Positions 1 through 9,229 of a stretch of DNA of 64,000 nucleotides are shown in pieces. Each line of letters opens with the position of its first letter. The first letter of the stretch is position 1. The notes under the pieces were generated by a model. The model was not told the DNA's origin and did no database searches. It was given only the letters and a program-made list of their open reading frames with translations. This DNA comes from JAJRXC01 sp047639555 (GTDB taxonomy: Bacteria; Actinomycetota; Acidimicrobiia; Acidimicrobiales; Aldehydirespiratoraceae): NCBI GenBank assembly GCA_047639555.1, contig JBLIOE010000009.1, positions 53,543-117,542 on the forward strand, read 5' to 3'. Made by a program: the position numbers and the translations under genes.

Positions 1-2
1 GC

Positions 3-395
3 GGCGCCGATGCCGATCGCGTCGGATTTGGCGACGATGCCGCGGTCGACGGCGGGCTGTTTGTGCCGTCGACAAATGATTCTGCTCCGGGGTTCGTCGC
101 CGATGCGGCGGCTGATCCGATCGCGGGGATCGTCGGCGCGGCCATCGCGGCCGAGATGCTCGGGAGCGATCGAGCATCGGTGGTGGAGGTGCCGCTCAGC
201 CGCGCGGCATCGTGGGCGGCCCGTCCCCTGGCCTTACCCGCGGCCGTGCGGCGGGCAGGATCCGCGTGGCAGCTTGCGCTCGGCGACGACTGGCACGAGG
301 TCGCCGATCCCTGGCACCGTCCGGTGCCCGTCGCGGCGTCTCCGCGCGACGCCCATGGCGCCGCTCTTCGCTCGGAGTTCGCTCCGCCCGGCTGA
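3..395 (+). CDS. CaiB/BaiF-type CoA-transferase, C-terminal part
   Basis: An open frame enters from the left edge and stops at 395, giving the last 130 residues of a protein whose start lies outside the window. The sequence resembles the tail of class III (CaiB/BaiF) CoA-transferases. It has an aspartate/alanine-rich stretch, a segment ending ADPIAGIVGAAIAAEML that matches the usual DPLTGL.AA.. helix, and then VEVPLSRAASW, like the V.VSL...A motif near the end of the family. Such enzymes move CoA between acyl groups at the active-site Asp, which is not in view. The family is inferred from the tail only. No ribosome site or promoter can be judged. Confidence 0.6.
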   Translation, partial: GADADRVGFGDDAAVDGGLFVPSTNDSAPGFVADAAADPIAGIVGAAIAAEMLGSDRASVVEVPLSRAASWAARPLALPAAVRRAGSAWQLALGDDWHEVADPWHRPVPVAASPRDAHGAALRSEFAPPG

Positions 396-430
396 CTGCC
401 GGCGCAGGGTTGACCACTAAGGTCCCCGCT

Positions 431-1084
431 ATGGATGCCCGAATCGCACCGGCGGAGTCACCCCGTGCCGCGGATGGTCGCGTCCCCGGGCGACGAGGAC
501 GGGCGACCCGGCAAAAACTTCTCGACGAGACTCGCGCTCTTCTCGATACTTCGTCGCTGCACGACGTGAAGGTGGTCGACATCAGCCGTCGGGCCGGCAC
601 TTCGCCCGCCACCTTCTACCAATACTTCGGCGATGTGGAGAGCGCAGTCTTGAGCCTGGTTGAGGAGATGGTCGAGGTGGGGAGCCAGGAGCTGAGCGCC
701 CTCGTCACGGACCCTGATTGGGCCGCGCCGGCGGCTGCGGCCGGGCTGGCCGACGGTTTTCTCGAGTTCTTCGACGCCCACCAGGCCATTCTCCGAGTGA
801 TCGATCTCGCGACGACCGAGGGTGATGAACGCTTTCGCGAGCTTCGGATTCAGCTCCTCAACGGTGTCTTTCTTTCCCTGCGCGAGTTGGCTGATCAGGC
901 CGCGGCGGCGGGGCGACTCGCCCCCGGCATCGACGCAGGCGCAGCGGCGGGTGTTCTCACGACAATGCTTGCCCATGTCAGCGCCCACCGAACAGGCTTT
1001 GAATCATGGGGTGTTGAGCGCACCGCTTTGGCATCAACGATGGCCTCGCTGATCGATTGGACCGTCGGCACTCACAAGATCTGA
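431..1084 (+). CDS. TetR/AcrR family transcriptional regulator
   Basis: This is a 217-residue protein with an N-terminal helix-turn-helix at about residues 35-80 (VVDISRRAGTSPATFYQYFG), the classic TetR recognition helix ending in FYQYF. An all-helical ligand-binding C-terminal domain follows. The ATG at 431 was chosen because the HTH begins at the normal distance from it and a TAAGGT -10-like box sits exactly 7 nt upstream, as expected for a leaderless mRNA. A longer frame upstream overlaps the preceding CoA-transferase and looks spurious. The target genes are unknown. The adjacent acyl-CoA genes suggest lipid or acyl-CoA control, but this is inference. Confidence 0.85.
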   Translation: MDARIAPAESPRAADGRVPGRRGRATRQKLLDETRALLDTSSLHDVKVVDISRRAGTSPATFYQYFGDVESAVLSLVEEMVEVGSQELSALVTDPDWAAPAAAAGLADGFLEFFDAHQAILRVIDLATTEGDERFRELRIQLLNGVFLSLRELADQAAAAGRLAPGIDAGAAAGVLTTMLAHVSAHRTGFESWGVERTALASTMASLIDWTVGTHKI

Positions 1085-1118
1085 TCACTTTCGGCGGTTG
1101 ATTTGCCCACAGCGCGTG

Positions 1119-1146
1119 TTGACAAGAGTTGGTCGTGAGTTAGATT
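1119..1146 (+). promoter_or_regulatory. Candidate sigma-70-type promoter, leaderless
   Basis: A perfect -35 TTGACA at 1119-1124 is followed 16 bp later by a -10 TAGATT at 1141-1146. The GTG start of the next gene lies 6 nt beyond the -10, so transcription should begin at or next to the start codon. Confidence 0.6.
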
Positions 1147-1152
1147 GCCGCA

Positions 1153-1524
1153 GTGGCGAACGGAGTGGAAAGGATGAATATGGAGTCGACGATCGCGTCG
1201 GATCCTGAACCGCTCGTCGGTCGCGTCCTCGCCCGAGATACTCGCTGGACACTGTTTCTCGCGCTCGTCGTGCTTAACATCTTCGATCTCATCACCACGG
1301 CGATGGTCCTCGACCGCGGTGGATCCGAGCGCAATCCCTTCGTCCAGCCCTTTGTCGAAAACATCGGGGAAGTCGCCCTGCTCAAAGGGGCCCTGCTGGC
1401 GCTTATTGCCGCCTTGCTCACCCGAGTCGAGGGCTCACGCCTATCGGAGTTTGCGCTCGCCGGAACAACGGGGTGGTACCTCGCTGTTGTTTGCTGGAAC
1501 GCGGCGGTTCTCACGATTCTGTGA
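1153..1524 (+). CDS. Small integral membrane protein, DUF5658-like
   Basis: A 123-residue protein with about three predicted transmembrane stretches: LFLALVVLNIFDLITTAMVL, a central ALLKGALLALIAALL helix, and a C-terminal WYLAVVCWNAAVLTIL helix. The pattern of D-x-x-T/T-A-x-x-L followed by ERNPFVQP (a NP near the first membrane exit) resembles DUF5658 proteins, whose function is unknown. The GTG at 1153 is preferred because the -10 box TAGATT ends 6 nt before it. An ATG at 1174 with GGAG 8 nt upstream is an alternative start. It ends 21 nt before the carboxyltransferase gene. Confidence 0.65.
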   Translation: MANGVERMNMESTIASDPEPLVGRVLARDTRWTLFLALVVLNIFDLITTAMVLDRGGSERNPFVQPFVENIGEVALLKGALLALIAALLTRVEGSRLSEFALAGTTGWYLAVVCWNAAVLTIL

Positions 1525-1545
1525 TCGACCAGTAATGTCCGTCGG

Positions 1546-3045
1546 ATGACCGATGGGCATGACTGGGGCGAGACACTCGCCGACCTCGAATCGCGACGAA
1601 ACACCGCGCACTCGATGGGCGGGCCCGAGAAGCTTGCGAAGCGAGCCGACCGCGGACGGCTCAACGCTCGAACGCGCCTCGACCGGCTGCTCGACGCCGG
1701 CTCGTTCGCGGAGATCGGCACGCTCGCTGGTGGGAGCGCACCGGCCGACGCGCTCGTCGCCGGAATCGGCAAGATCGATGGACGACCGGTCGCCGTTGGA
1801 GCGGAAGACTTCACCACGCTGGGCGGATCGATTGGTCCCGCCGCGAGTCGGAAACGTTGGCGCATCGCCGACATCGCGAAACGCGAGCGGGTGCCGCTCA
1901 TCATGCTCCTGGAAGGCGCCGGCCATCGGCCCCCAATGCCAGGAGATCCCGGCGGTGGCGGTCCCGGCGACCTGCAGGCACAAGGTCGGTTGTCAGGCCT
2001 CGTGCCGATGATCTGCGGCGTCATGGGTTCGTCGGCCGGTCACGGTGCGATCACTGCGCCGCTCTGCGACTGGTCGGTCATGACCGGCGACGCCGCGATC
2101 TTCACGGCCGGACCACCGGTTGTATTGGCCTCGCTCGGCGAGGACATCTCCAAGCAGGATCTCGGCGGTCCATCGGTCGCAGTCGCCGCCGGGGTCGTGC
2201 ACAACGTGGCCGCCGATGATGTGTCGCTGCTCGCCGACATTCGCACGTATCTCTCGTTCTTCGGCTCGTCCGCATGGGAACGGCCGCCCTGGAGTGACAC
2301 CGGCGATCTTGAGCGACGCCGACTCGACGACCTACTCGACGTTGTGCCTCGCGATGGCAACAAGGGTTACGACATGCGCCATGCCGTGAGCCGGGTGGTC
2401 GACGGTGGCGGCTTCTTCCAGGTTCAACCAGACTTCGGCCCATCGATCGTGTGTGCGCTCGCTCGCATCGCCGGACATGCGGTCGGCATAGTCGCCAACC
2501 AGCCCGCGGTGATCGCCGGTTCGATCGATGTTGATGCGGCCGACAAGGCGGCCCACTTCGTGCAGGTCTGCGACAGCTTTCACCTGCCTTTGGTGTTCAT
2601 GACCGACAACCCCGGTGTGCTTGCCGGCAGTGCCTCCGAACGGGCAGGAATCCTGCGCGCCGGCGCCCGCATGTTCACCGCCCAGACTCGGGCTCAGACC
2701 GTCAAGATCCAAGTGACGATGCGTAAGGCGTATGGATTTGGCAGTTGTGTCATGGCGATGAATGGCTACGACGAGCAGACGCTGTCCTATGCCTTCCCCG
2801 GCGCAACGATGGGTGCCATGGGTGCGCAGGGCGCAGGAAATGCTGTGGGCGCAGATGACGAGACACGCGAGGCGCTACGACAGTCCGAGCTCGAATCCAG
2901 CTATCGCTCCGCCGCCGGCCTCGGATTCGATGAGCTCATCGACCCGCGCGACCTGCGAAACGCCGTGATCGACGGTTTGGAGCTGAGCGCGCGTCGGCGT
3001 GCCTATGCCGCCGCCCCAGTGGCTCGGATCGGCATCACCCCTTAA
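1546..3045 (+). CDS. Acyl-CoA carboxylase carboxyltransferase (beta) subunit
   Basis: A 499-residue protein of the biotin-dependent carboxyltransferase family (AccD5/PccB/MccB type). This subunit moves carboxylate from biotin to an acyl-CoA such as acetyl-, propionyl- or 3-methylcrotonyl-CoA. The two crotonase-fold halves are visible. The N-half has the opening RADRGRLNARTRLDRLLD and a glycine-rich GSIGPAASRKR segment. The C-half has GGFFQVQPDFGPSIVCALAR, GIVANQP, and the VFMTDNPGVLAGSASERAGI substrate pocket. It is slightly shorter than typical PccB (about 520-530). No biotin carboxylase or biotin carrier gene is in the window, so the alpha subunit must be encoded elsewhere. A TAATGT box lies 7 nt before the ATG. 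The acyl-CoA specificity cannot be read from sequence alone. Confidence 0.85.
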   Translation: MTDGHDWGETLADLESRRNTAHSMGGPEKLAKRADRGRLNARTRLDRLLDAGSFAEIGTLAGGSAPADALVAGIGKIDGRPVAVGAEDFTTLGGSIGPAASRKRWRIADIAKRERVPLIMLLEGAGHRPPMPGDPGGGGPGDLQAQGRLSGLVPMICGVMGSSAGHGAITAPLCDWSVMTGDAAIFTAGPPVVLASLGEDISKQDLGGPSVAVAAGVVHNVAADDVSLLADIRTYLSFFGSSAWERPPWSDTGDLERRRLDDLLDVVPRDGNKGYDMRHAVSRVVDGGGFFQVQPDFGPSIVCALARIAGHAVGIVANQPAVIAGSIDVDAADKAAHFVQVCDSFHLPLVFMTDNPGVLAGSASERAGILRAGARMFTAQTRAQTVKIQVTMRKAYGFGSCVMAMNGYDEQTLSYAFPGATMGAMGAQGAGNAVGADDETREALRQSELESSYRSAAGLGFDELIDPRDLRNAVIDGLELSARRRAYAAAPVARIGITP

Positions 3046-3110
3046 CCCCCTCAATCTCTGAAGGGTGAGTCGCGCATAGCGCGACGCCGGCTTCAGAAAA
3101 GAGGGGGGTT
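3044..3110. terminator. Bidirectional palindromic terminator / REP-like element copy 1
   Basis: Three nested inverted repeats lie between two convergent genes. AACCCCCTC (3044-3052) pairs with the GAGGGGGGTT run at 3101-3110. CTGAAG (3058-3063) pairs with CTTCAG (3091-3096). The centre is GTCGCGC-ATA-GCGCGAC (3069-3085). The outer arms reach into both stop codons, so one structure can end transcripts from both sides. The core and its CTGAAG/CTTCA frame recur at 15597-15634. Confidence 0.6.
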
Positions 3111-4239
3111 ATGAAAGTTGGGAGACGGTGAAGTCGAGGCACTTGGTGAGTGCTTCGATGTCGCTCGGCTCGATTGCCGGGAACATGCCGATGCGGAGCT
3201 GATTGCGACCGAGCTTGCGATAGCCATTGGTGTCGAGAATGCCGTTGGCCCGAAGGACGTCGCACAGCACGTCGGCATCGATGGCCTCGTCGAAGTCGAT
3301 CGTGGCGACGACCTTGCTGCGCTGCTCTTGAATCTGCACGAAGGGTGAGGCCGCGTCGCTCGCGTCGGCCCATCCGTAGAGGATCTCCGCCGACTCCGCA
3401 GAGCGACCGGCGGACCACGAGAGGCCGCCGTTGTCGTTGAACCAGCCGACGGTCTTGGCGGTGAGCCACACAGTGGCGAGGGCCGGGGTGTTGTAGGTCT
3501 GGTCCTTGCGGCTGTTGTCGAGCGCGATCTTGAGGTCGAGCGATGACGGGATCCAGCGATCCGAGGCTGCGAGGCGTTCGATTCGTTCGACCGCGGCCGG
3601 TGAAACCATAGCGATCCAGAGACCACCGTCGGCCGCGAGCGCCTTCTGCGGGGCGAAGTAGTAGACGTCAGTGGCCGACGCGTCGAAGTGCAAGCCGCCG
3701 GCACCGGAGGTTGCGTCCACCAGCATGAGTTCGCCGTTGCCGCCGACCCTCGTGGGGTTCATCATCACGCCGGTCGATGTCTCGTTGTGCGTGTAGCAGT
3801 AAGCATCGACTCCATCGACGGCCTCAAGGGCAGGATGGGTGCCGGGATCGGACTTGGCCACCGACGGATCACTGAGGTGGGGCGCCGCGGCAACACCGCT
3901 CGCGAACTTACCGCCAAACTCGCCGAAGCTCAGGTGATGGCTGCGCGCTTCGATGAGCCCGAAGATCGCCGCATCCCAGAAGACCGTGGATCCGCCGTTG
4001 CCGAGGATGATCTCATAACCATCGGGCGCCCGGAGCAGCTCCGCGAGGCCGTTGCGAAGCTCGGCAACCACCATCTGTACGGTGAGCTGGCGGTGCGAGG
4101 TGCCGAGAAAGTCAGTCGCGTGATCCGCCAACGACTGCACGATCTCGGGACGGACCTTGGTGGGTCCGCTGCCGAAACGTCCGTCGGCGGGGAGAAGATC
4201 AGAAGGGATAGTGATTGCAGGTGTTGTCACGCCAGTCAT
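3109..4239 (-). CDS. serC: Phosphoserine aminotransferase
   Basis: A 376-residue PLP enzyme that makes 3-phosphoserine from 3-phosphohydroxypyruvate and glutamate, the second step of serine synthesis. It matches the actinobacterial SerC subfamily: RFGSGPTKVRPE at residues 21-32, FLGTSHRQ at about 44-51, the substrate segment YTHNETSTGV at about 149-158, and the PLP lysine K199 in YYFAPQKALAADGG. The length is normal for the family. Its partner serA lies 5 kb away on the other strand. The gene is divergent from the aminotransferase at 4301 with 61 bp between them, and convergent with the carboxyltransferase gene, sharing the palindrome at 3044-3110. Confidence 0.95.
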   Translation of the reverse strand: MTGVTTPAITIPSDLLPADGRFGSGPTKVRPEIVQSLADHATDFLGTSHRQLTVQMVVAELRNGLAELLRAPDGYEIILGNGGSTVFWDAAIFGLIEARSHHLSFGEFGGKFASGVAAAPHLSDPSVAKSDPGTHPALEAVDGVDAYCYTHNETSTGVMMNPTRVGGNGELMLVDATSGAGGLHFDASATDVYYFAPQKALAADGGLWIAMVSPAAVERIERLAASDRWIPSSLDLKIALDNSRKDQTYNTPALATVWLTAKTVGWFNDNGGLSWSAGRSAESAEILYGWADASDAASPFVQIQEQRSKVVATIDFDEAIDADVLCDVLRANGILDTNGYRKLGRNQLRIGMFPAIEPSDIEALTKCLDFTVSQLS

Positions 4240-4300
4240 GGTGGCAGGAATTGGCTGAAACTGTCGCGCTTTCGTTCATGAATTTCCGTAGTCTGCGAAT

Positions 4301-5497
4301 ATGAGTAGCGAACGTATTTCCCGTCGTGTCGGGGCCATCGCGCCCTCCGCCACCCTCGCCGTTTCCAACAAGGCGAAGGCGCTCAAGGCCGCCGGTGAAA
4401 ACGTGATCGGTTTTGGAGCGGGCGAACCCGACTTCGCGACGCCGCAACACATCGTTGAGGCGGCCGTCGGGGCCTGCCGCGAGCCGGTGAATCACAAGTA
4501 CTCCGCCGTCGGCGGACTCCCGGCGCTCAAAGAAGCACTGGTCACCAAGACCCTCCGCGACAGTGGCTTTATCTGCGAGCCGGCCGACATTTTGGTCACC
4601 AACGGTGGCAAGCACGCGGTGTACAACACCTTCGAAGCGCTGCTGAACCCAGGCGACGAGGTACTCCTGCCCGCGCCGTACTGGACCACCTACCCGGAGC
4701 CAATTGCGCTCGCCGGCGGTGTCACTGTTCCGGTTCTCACCACTGCACTCAACGGATTTCACGCCACGGTCGAACAGCTTGAGGCCGCTCGCACCGAAAA
4801 GACCAAGGCGCTCGTATTCGTCTCGCCGTCCAACCCCACGGGCGCCGTGTACTCACGCGACGAGATCGAAGCCATTGGCAACTGGGCGGTTGAGCACGGA
4901 ATCTGGGTGATCACCGACGAGATCTACGAACACCTCGTCTATGGCGACAACAAGTTCCACTCGTTGCCTGTGGTCGTCCCGGCAATCAAGGACAAGTGTG
5001 TTGTCCTGAATGGCGTGGCCAAGACCTACGCGATGACCGGCTGGCGCGTTGGCTGGATGATCGGCCCGTCCGATCTCATCAAAGCCGCGCAAAACCTGCA
5101 GTCCCACTCCACCAGCAATGTCTGCAACGTTGCCCAGGTCGCGGCGCTCGCCGCCGTGTCCGGCCCGCTCGACGCGGTTGTCGAGATGCGTGCGGCCTTC
5201 GATCGCCGCCGCAAGACGATGCACGGCATGCTCAGCGCCATCGAAGGGGTTGTTTGCCCTGAGCCCCAGGGTGCGTTCTACGCCTACCCGGATCTCTCCG
5301 GCGTGCTTGGCCGCAAATATGGGGGCGTGCAGGTCGACACCACATTGCAGCTCGCCGATGTGCTCCTCGAACAGGCCAAGGTAGCGATCGTGCCCGGCGA
5401 AGCCTTCGGCGTTGAGGGCGGCGCTCGTCTCTCCTTCGCCCTCGGCGACGACGACCTCGGTGAAGGCGTCAGCCGCATCGCCGACTTCCTCGCCTGA
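4301..5497 (+). CDS. Class I pyridoxal-phosphate aminotransferase, aspartate aminotransferase type
   Basis: A 398-residue fold-type I aminotransferase of the Ib group (aspartate/prephenate aminotransferase-like). Visible marks are FGAGEPDFATPQHI (residues 38-51), the PNP-contact NGGKHAVYN, PAPYWTTYPEP, SPSNPTGAVYS around 175, the DEIYEHLVY segment, and the Schiff-base lysine K241 in NGVAKTYAMTGWRVGWM. The likely reaction is aspartate plus 2-oxoglutarate to oxaloacetate plus glutamate. Other acceptors are possible in this group. The ATG at 4301 follows a TAGTCT box by 6 nt, which fits a leaderless start. The next gene begins 8 nt after its stop, so the two are probably co-transcribed. Confidence 0.88.
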   Translation: MSSERISRRVGAIAPSATLAVSNKAKALKAAGENVIGFGAGEPDFATPQHIVEAAVGACREPVNHKYSAVGGLPALKEALVTKTLRDSGFICEPADILVTNGGKHAVYNTFEALLNPGDEVLLPAPYWTTYPEPIALAGGVTVPVLTTALNGFHATVEQLEAARTEKTKALVFVSPSNPTGAVYSRDEIEAIGNWAVEHGIWVITDEIYEHLVYGDNKFHSLPVVVPAIKDKCVVLNGVAKTYAMTGWRVGWMIGPSDLIKAAQNLQSHSTSNVCNVAQVAALAAVSGPLDAVVEMRAAFDRRRKTMHGMLSAIEGVVCPEPQGAFYAYPDLSGVLGRKYGGVQVDTTLQLADVLLEQAKVAIVPGEAFGVEGGARLSFALGDDDLGEGVSRIADFLA

Positions 5498-5504
5498 GGC
5501 AACG

Positions 5505-7424
5505 ATGACCACACCGACGGCCACCCCCTACGGCGCGTGGCCGTCACCGATCACCGCAACATCGCTCGTCGAAGGTGCCGTCGGCATCGGCGAAGTCTCC
5601 CGTCAGCCCGAGGCCGATTGGTGGTCCGAGTCGCGCCCCTCTGAGGGTGGTCGTGCCGCGGTCATGCGGCGAGGTCGGGCCGACGACGAAGCGGTCGAGG
5701 TCACGCCGCCCGACGCCAACGTGCGCACCCGCGTCCACGAGTACGGCGGCGCGAGCTGGTGGGTGTTCGGCGACGCGCTCTTCTGGGTCGACTATGGCGA
5801 CCAGCGCTTGCGGCGCACCGATCAGGGGGTCACAACCTTTATCACCGCCGAACCCGAACGCCCGGCTGGTGATCGCTACGCCGACGGTGTGGTCACGGCC
5901 GACGGCAAGTTCATCGTTTGTGTGCGAGAACACCATGGCGCCACCGGCGAACCGTCGAACGAGATCGTCGCGATTGCCACCGACGAATCGATGGCGGTCG
6001 AGGTGCTCTACGACGGAGCCGACTTCGTTTCATCGCCGCGCCTCTCGACTCAACGCGATCTCCTCACCTTCGTTTCGTGGAACCACCCGGAGATGCCGTG
6101 GACCCGCACTCGCCTGCACTGCGTTGCGTTCGCCGCCGGCCGCGCCGGCGATCAACGCCTGTTTCTTGAGGGCGATGTCGCCTACTGCGAGCCCGGCTTT
6201 GATGGCGAGCGGCTATTGGTCGTGGCTGATCGGGATGAGTGGTGGAACCTCTACTCGGTTGACCTCGAATCGGGCGAGCTCGACACGGTTGTCGGCGGTT
6301 TCTTCGAGATCGCGACTCCGCCGTGGGTCTTTGGTATGCAGCGGTGGGGGGTTATTGGCACCTCTGACGGCGGGGGAGCGACGATTGCCGTCGCCGGAAT
6401 GCCGACGGGCGACGAACTCATTGTCGACGGTCGAACCTCTTCAACTATCGACACCAGCATCACCGGCCTGTCCGCTCATGGCGACGGTCTCCTTGCCGTC
6501 GGCGCCGGCTACGACCACGACGCCGAGGTGATCGAGCTCACGGTCACCGGCGGTGTGCCGCGCCGTCGCGTGGTGCGTCCGGCCCGACCGCTCGCGTTCG
6601 ACCGCGGCTTTCTTGTTGAGCCCGAGTGGATCTCGTTCCCCTCCGGCCCGCCCGGATCTTCGGGTGGCCCGACGGCGCATGGCCTGTTCTACCCGCCCAC
6701 CAATCCGCAGCACGTCGGGCTCGACGGCGAGCAGCCCCCGCTTCTTGTGCTTGCCCATGGCGGCCCGACCGCCCAGGCGCGGCGGCAGATGCAGACCGGA
6801 ATTCTCTACTGGACTTCCCGCGGGGTGGCGGTGGTCGATGTCGACTATCGCGGCTCCACGGGCTACGGCCGGTCCTATCGACAGGCCCTCGACGGGCAGT
6901 GGGGGATCGCCGATGTCGAAGACGCGGTCGCCGCGGCGTCGTATCTCGCCGGTCGAGGCGACGTCGATCCCGGTCGCCTCATGATCCGAGGCGGAAGTGC
7001 CGGCGGCTTCACGGTGTTGGCCGCGCTCGCCTTTCACGATGTCTTCGCCGCGGGCGCAAGTCGCTACGGCGTGGCCGACCTCGAGGCATTGGCGACCGAC
7101 ACCCACAAGTTTGAAGCACGCTATCTCGACTCCCTCGTTGGCCCGTACCCCGAAGCGCGCCACATCTATCTCGAACGCTCGCCCATCCATCATGTCGACA
7201 AGCTCGACGCACCGATGATCGTGCTGCAAGGTGATGAAGACGAGATTGTTCCGCCCAACCAGTCGGAGATGATCGTCGACGCGCTGCGGGCGAAGGGTGT
7301 TGAGGTTGAATACCTCCTCTTCGAAGGGGAACAACACGGGTTTCGTAAGGCCGAAAACATCGTCACTGCACTCGAAGCTGAGCTGGCGTTCTTCGGTCGA
7401 ATTCTCGGGTTCACCCCCGCATAG
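5505..7424 (+). CDS. S9 prolyl-oligopeptidase family peptidase
   Basis: A 639-residue protein with an N-terminal beta-propeller-like region (about 1-400) and a C-terminal alpha/beta-hydrolase catalytic domain. The oxyanion region LLVLAHGGPTAQARR and GVAVVDVDYRGSTGYGRSYR precede the nucleophile GGSAGG (Ser498). An acid region LQGDEDEIVPP and the histidine in GEQHGFR near residue 610 follow. This is the dipeptidyl/acyl-aminoacyl peptidase-like pattern. No signal peptide is visible, so a cytoplasmic oligopeptidase is most likely. The ATG at 5505 is used because an in-frame upstream extension would overlap the aminotransferase gene. Substrate preference is not predictable. Confidence 0.88.
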   Translation: MTTPTATPYGAWPSPITATSLVEGAVGIGEVSRQPEADWWSESRPSEGGRAAVMRRGRADDEAVEVTPPDANVRTRVHEYGGASWWVFGDALFWVDYGDQRLRRTDQGVTTFITAEPERPAGDRYADGVVTADGKFIVCVREHHGATGEPSNEIVAIATDESMAVEVLYDGADFVSSPRLSTQRDLLTFVSWNHPEMPWTRTRLHCVAFAAGRAGDQRLFLEGDVAYCEPGFDGERLLVVADRDEWWNLYSVDLESGELDTVVGGFFEIATPPWVFGMQRWGVIGTSDGGGATIAVAGMPTGDELIVDGRTSSTIDTSITGLSAHGDGLLAVGAGYDHDAEVIELTVTGGVPRRRVVRPARPLAFDRGFLVEPEWISFPSGPPGSSGGPTAHGLFYPPTNPQHVGLDGEQPPLLVLAHGGPTAQARRQMQTGILYWTSRGVAVVDVDYRGSTGYGRSYRQALDGQWGIADVEDAVAAASYLAGRGDVDPGRLMIRGGSAGGFTVLAALAFHDVFAAGASRYGVADLEALATDTHKFEARYLDSLVGPYPEARHIYLERSPIHHVDKLDAPMIVLQGDEDEIVPPNQSEMIVDALRAKGVEVEYLLFEGEQHGFRKAENIVTALEAELAFFGRILGFTPA

Positions 7425-7429
7425 GCATT

Positions 7430-9229
7430 GTGCTCCGCCGACTCCTTCCTCTGATCGCCCTGTCTCTGGTCGTTGGTGTCACCGCTCCCGCCGCAGCCCA
7501 GGCCACGGCGGACCTCAACATCATCGTGACCGACGCGGGAGGCACGCCGCTGGCGGGCGCCCGGGTGGAGATCGATGGCCATTCGGCCGTCACCGACGCC
7601 GGCGGTCGAGCCCAAGTGGAAGACGTCGTTCCGGGCGATGTGCTCGTGTCCCACGCTCGTTCCACGCCGGTCACCGCGGCTTGGTCGGCGACCGGTGATC
7701 GACTGCGAGTCGCCCTCGGCTCTCCCGTTCTGCGGGCGCTGCATGTCGGCGGTCACCTGCCGGGCACCGAGCGCTGGAACGAGCTTCTGGCGTTGGCCGA
7801 CAACACCGCGCTCAACGCAGTGATGCTCGATATGAAGGACGAATCCGGCACGGTCTCGCCGGTCTGGTCGGGGAGCGCACCGGCTCCCGCAGGGGCCGGT
7901 CGATGGGACCTGGCCGACATCACCGCCGAGCTCCATGCTCGCGACCTCGCACTGATTGTTCGCGTGGTTGCCTTCCAAGATCCGCGCTTCGCCGCGGTCG
8001 CTCCCGACGCGGCCGTGTACGACACGCGCACTGGTGGTCCGTTCACCCGAAACGGGCAGGTGTTCCTCGATCCGAGCGACCCCGTGGCCCGTCGGTATGT
8101 GCACGAGTTGGTGCTGGCGGCGTGTGCGGCGGGCGTCGATGAAGTGCAGCTCGACTACATCCGCTTCCCCGATGGCCTCAACGACAGCCTGCGCTTCGAC
8201 CAGGCCGACCCAACGAGCGAGACCTCGCGCAGCGATACCATCACGAGCTTCATCGCCGATCTGCAAGCCGAGGTCGGCGAGTGTGCCCTCGCCGCGGACA
8301 TCTTCGGTTTCGTTACCTCCGTCGATGGTGATGGCGGTATTGGCCAGAACCTCGAAGCGATGGCGTCCGTCACCGATGTCTTGTCGCCGATGGTCTACCC
8401 AAACCACTGGAGCGCAGGCTGGTTCGGCTTTGACTCGCCGGCCGCCAACCCGGGCGGGGTCATCTCCGCTTCGATGGCGAATGCGCTAGAGCGGGCCGGA
8501 TCGGACGCCACGATGCGGCCGTGGCTCCAAGATTTCGGCGGCTACGGCGCGGCCGAGGTGCGGGCCCAGATTGATGCCGCCGACGAGCTTGGGATGGGTT
8601 GGATGCTCTGGAACGCTCGCAGCGAATATCAAGACGCGGCCCTGCCCAGCAATGGCGAGGTCCGCACTCCCGCCACGCCGCCCGCTCCGGTCGAGGAGTC
8701 GCGGCCCGTTTCGGGGTTCTGGGACGTGAGGAACGGGTCCACGTTCGATGAAGACGTGGCGTGGCTTGGCGAACAGAACATCACCCGTGGCTGTAACCCG
8801 CCATGGCGCGACGATTTCTGCCCCCAACGCGGTGTCTCTCGGGCCGAATCGGCCGCCTTCCTCGTGCGAGCGCTCGACCTCCCGGCCTCGGACCGCGACT
8901 GGTTCGACGACGACGATGGCTCGACTCATGAAGCCGACATCAACTCGCTCGCCGATGCGGCGATCACCCTCGGCTGCGGCCCAACGACGTTCTGTCCCGC
9001 CCGACTCCTTACCCGTGAGCAGATGGCGTCACTTCTGGCCCGAGCGCTCGATCTTCCCGCGGCGGACGGCGACACGTTCATCGACGACAGTAACTCTTCA
9101 CACCGGGCCGACATCGAACGACTCGCCCTCGCAGGTATCACCCGAGGCTGCACAGCCACGCGGTTCTGCCCCGGGTTGGCCGTGACCCGTCAACAGATGG
9201 CGGCGTTCCTGCATCGAGCGCTCGGCTAG
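7430..9229 (+). CDS. Secreted putative glycoside hydrolase (DUF4015-like) with three SLH-like repeats
   Basis: A 599-residue exported protein starting at GTG 7430. A signal peptide ends at about APAAAQA. A short carboxypeptidase-regulatory-like beta domain (LNIIVTDAGGTPLAGARVEI) follows. The middle is a TIM-barrel of the putative glycosyl hydrolase DUF4015 group, with NAVMLDMKDESGTV, DLALIVRVVAFQDP, VDEVQLDYIRFPDG (candidate catalytic Asp), LAADIFGF and DVLSPMVYPNHW. The last 170 residues hold three SLH-like units, each with two cysteines in a GC...FC pattern followed by a TR or SR. These units probably hold the enzyme at the cell surface. The gene starts 5 nt after the peptidase stop, so the pair is likely one transcript. 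The substrate polysaccharide is unknown. Confidence 0.8.
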   Translation: MLRRLLPLIALSLVVGVTAPAAAQATADLNIIVTDAGGTPLAGARVEIDGHSAVTDAGGRAQVEDVVPGDVLVSHARSTPVTAAWSATGDRLRVALGSPVLRALHVGGHLPGTERWNELLALADNTALNAVMLDMKDESGTVSPVWSGSAPAPAGAGRWDLADITAELHARDLALIVRVVAFQDPRFAAVAPDAAVYDTRTGGPFTRNGQVFLDPSDPVARRYVHELVLAACAAGVDEVQLDYIRFPDGLNDSLRFDQADPTSETSRSDTITSFIADLQAEVGECALAADIFGFVTSVDGDGGIGQNLEAMASVTDVLSPMVYPNHWSAGWFGFDSPAANPGGVISASMANALERAGSDATMRPWLQDFGGYGAAEVRAQIDAADELGMGWMLWNARSEYQDAALPSNGEVRTPATPPAPVEESRPVSGFWDVRNGSTFDEDVAWLGEQNITRGCNPPWRDDFCPQRGVSRAESAAFLVRALDLPASDRDWFDDDDGSTHEADINSLADAAITLGCGPTTFCPARLLTREQMASLLARALDLPAADGDTFIDDSNSSHRADIERLALAGITRGCTATRFCPGLAVTRQQMAAFLHRALG

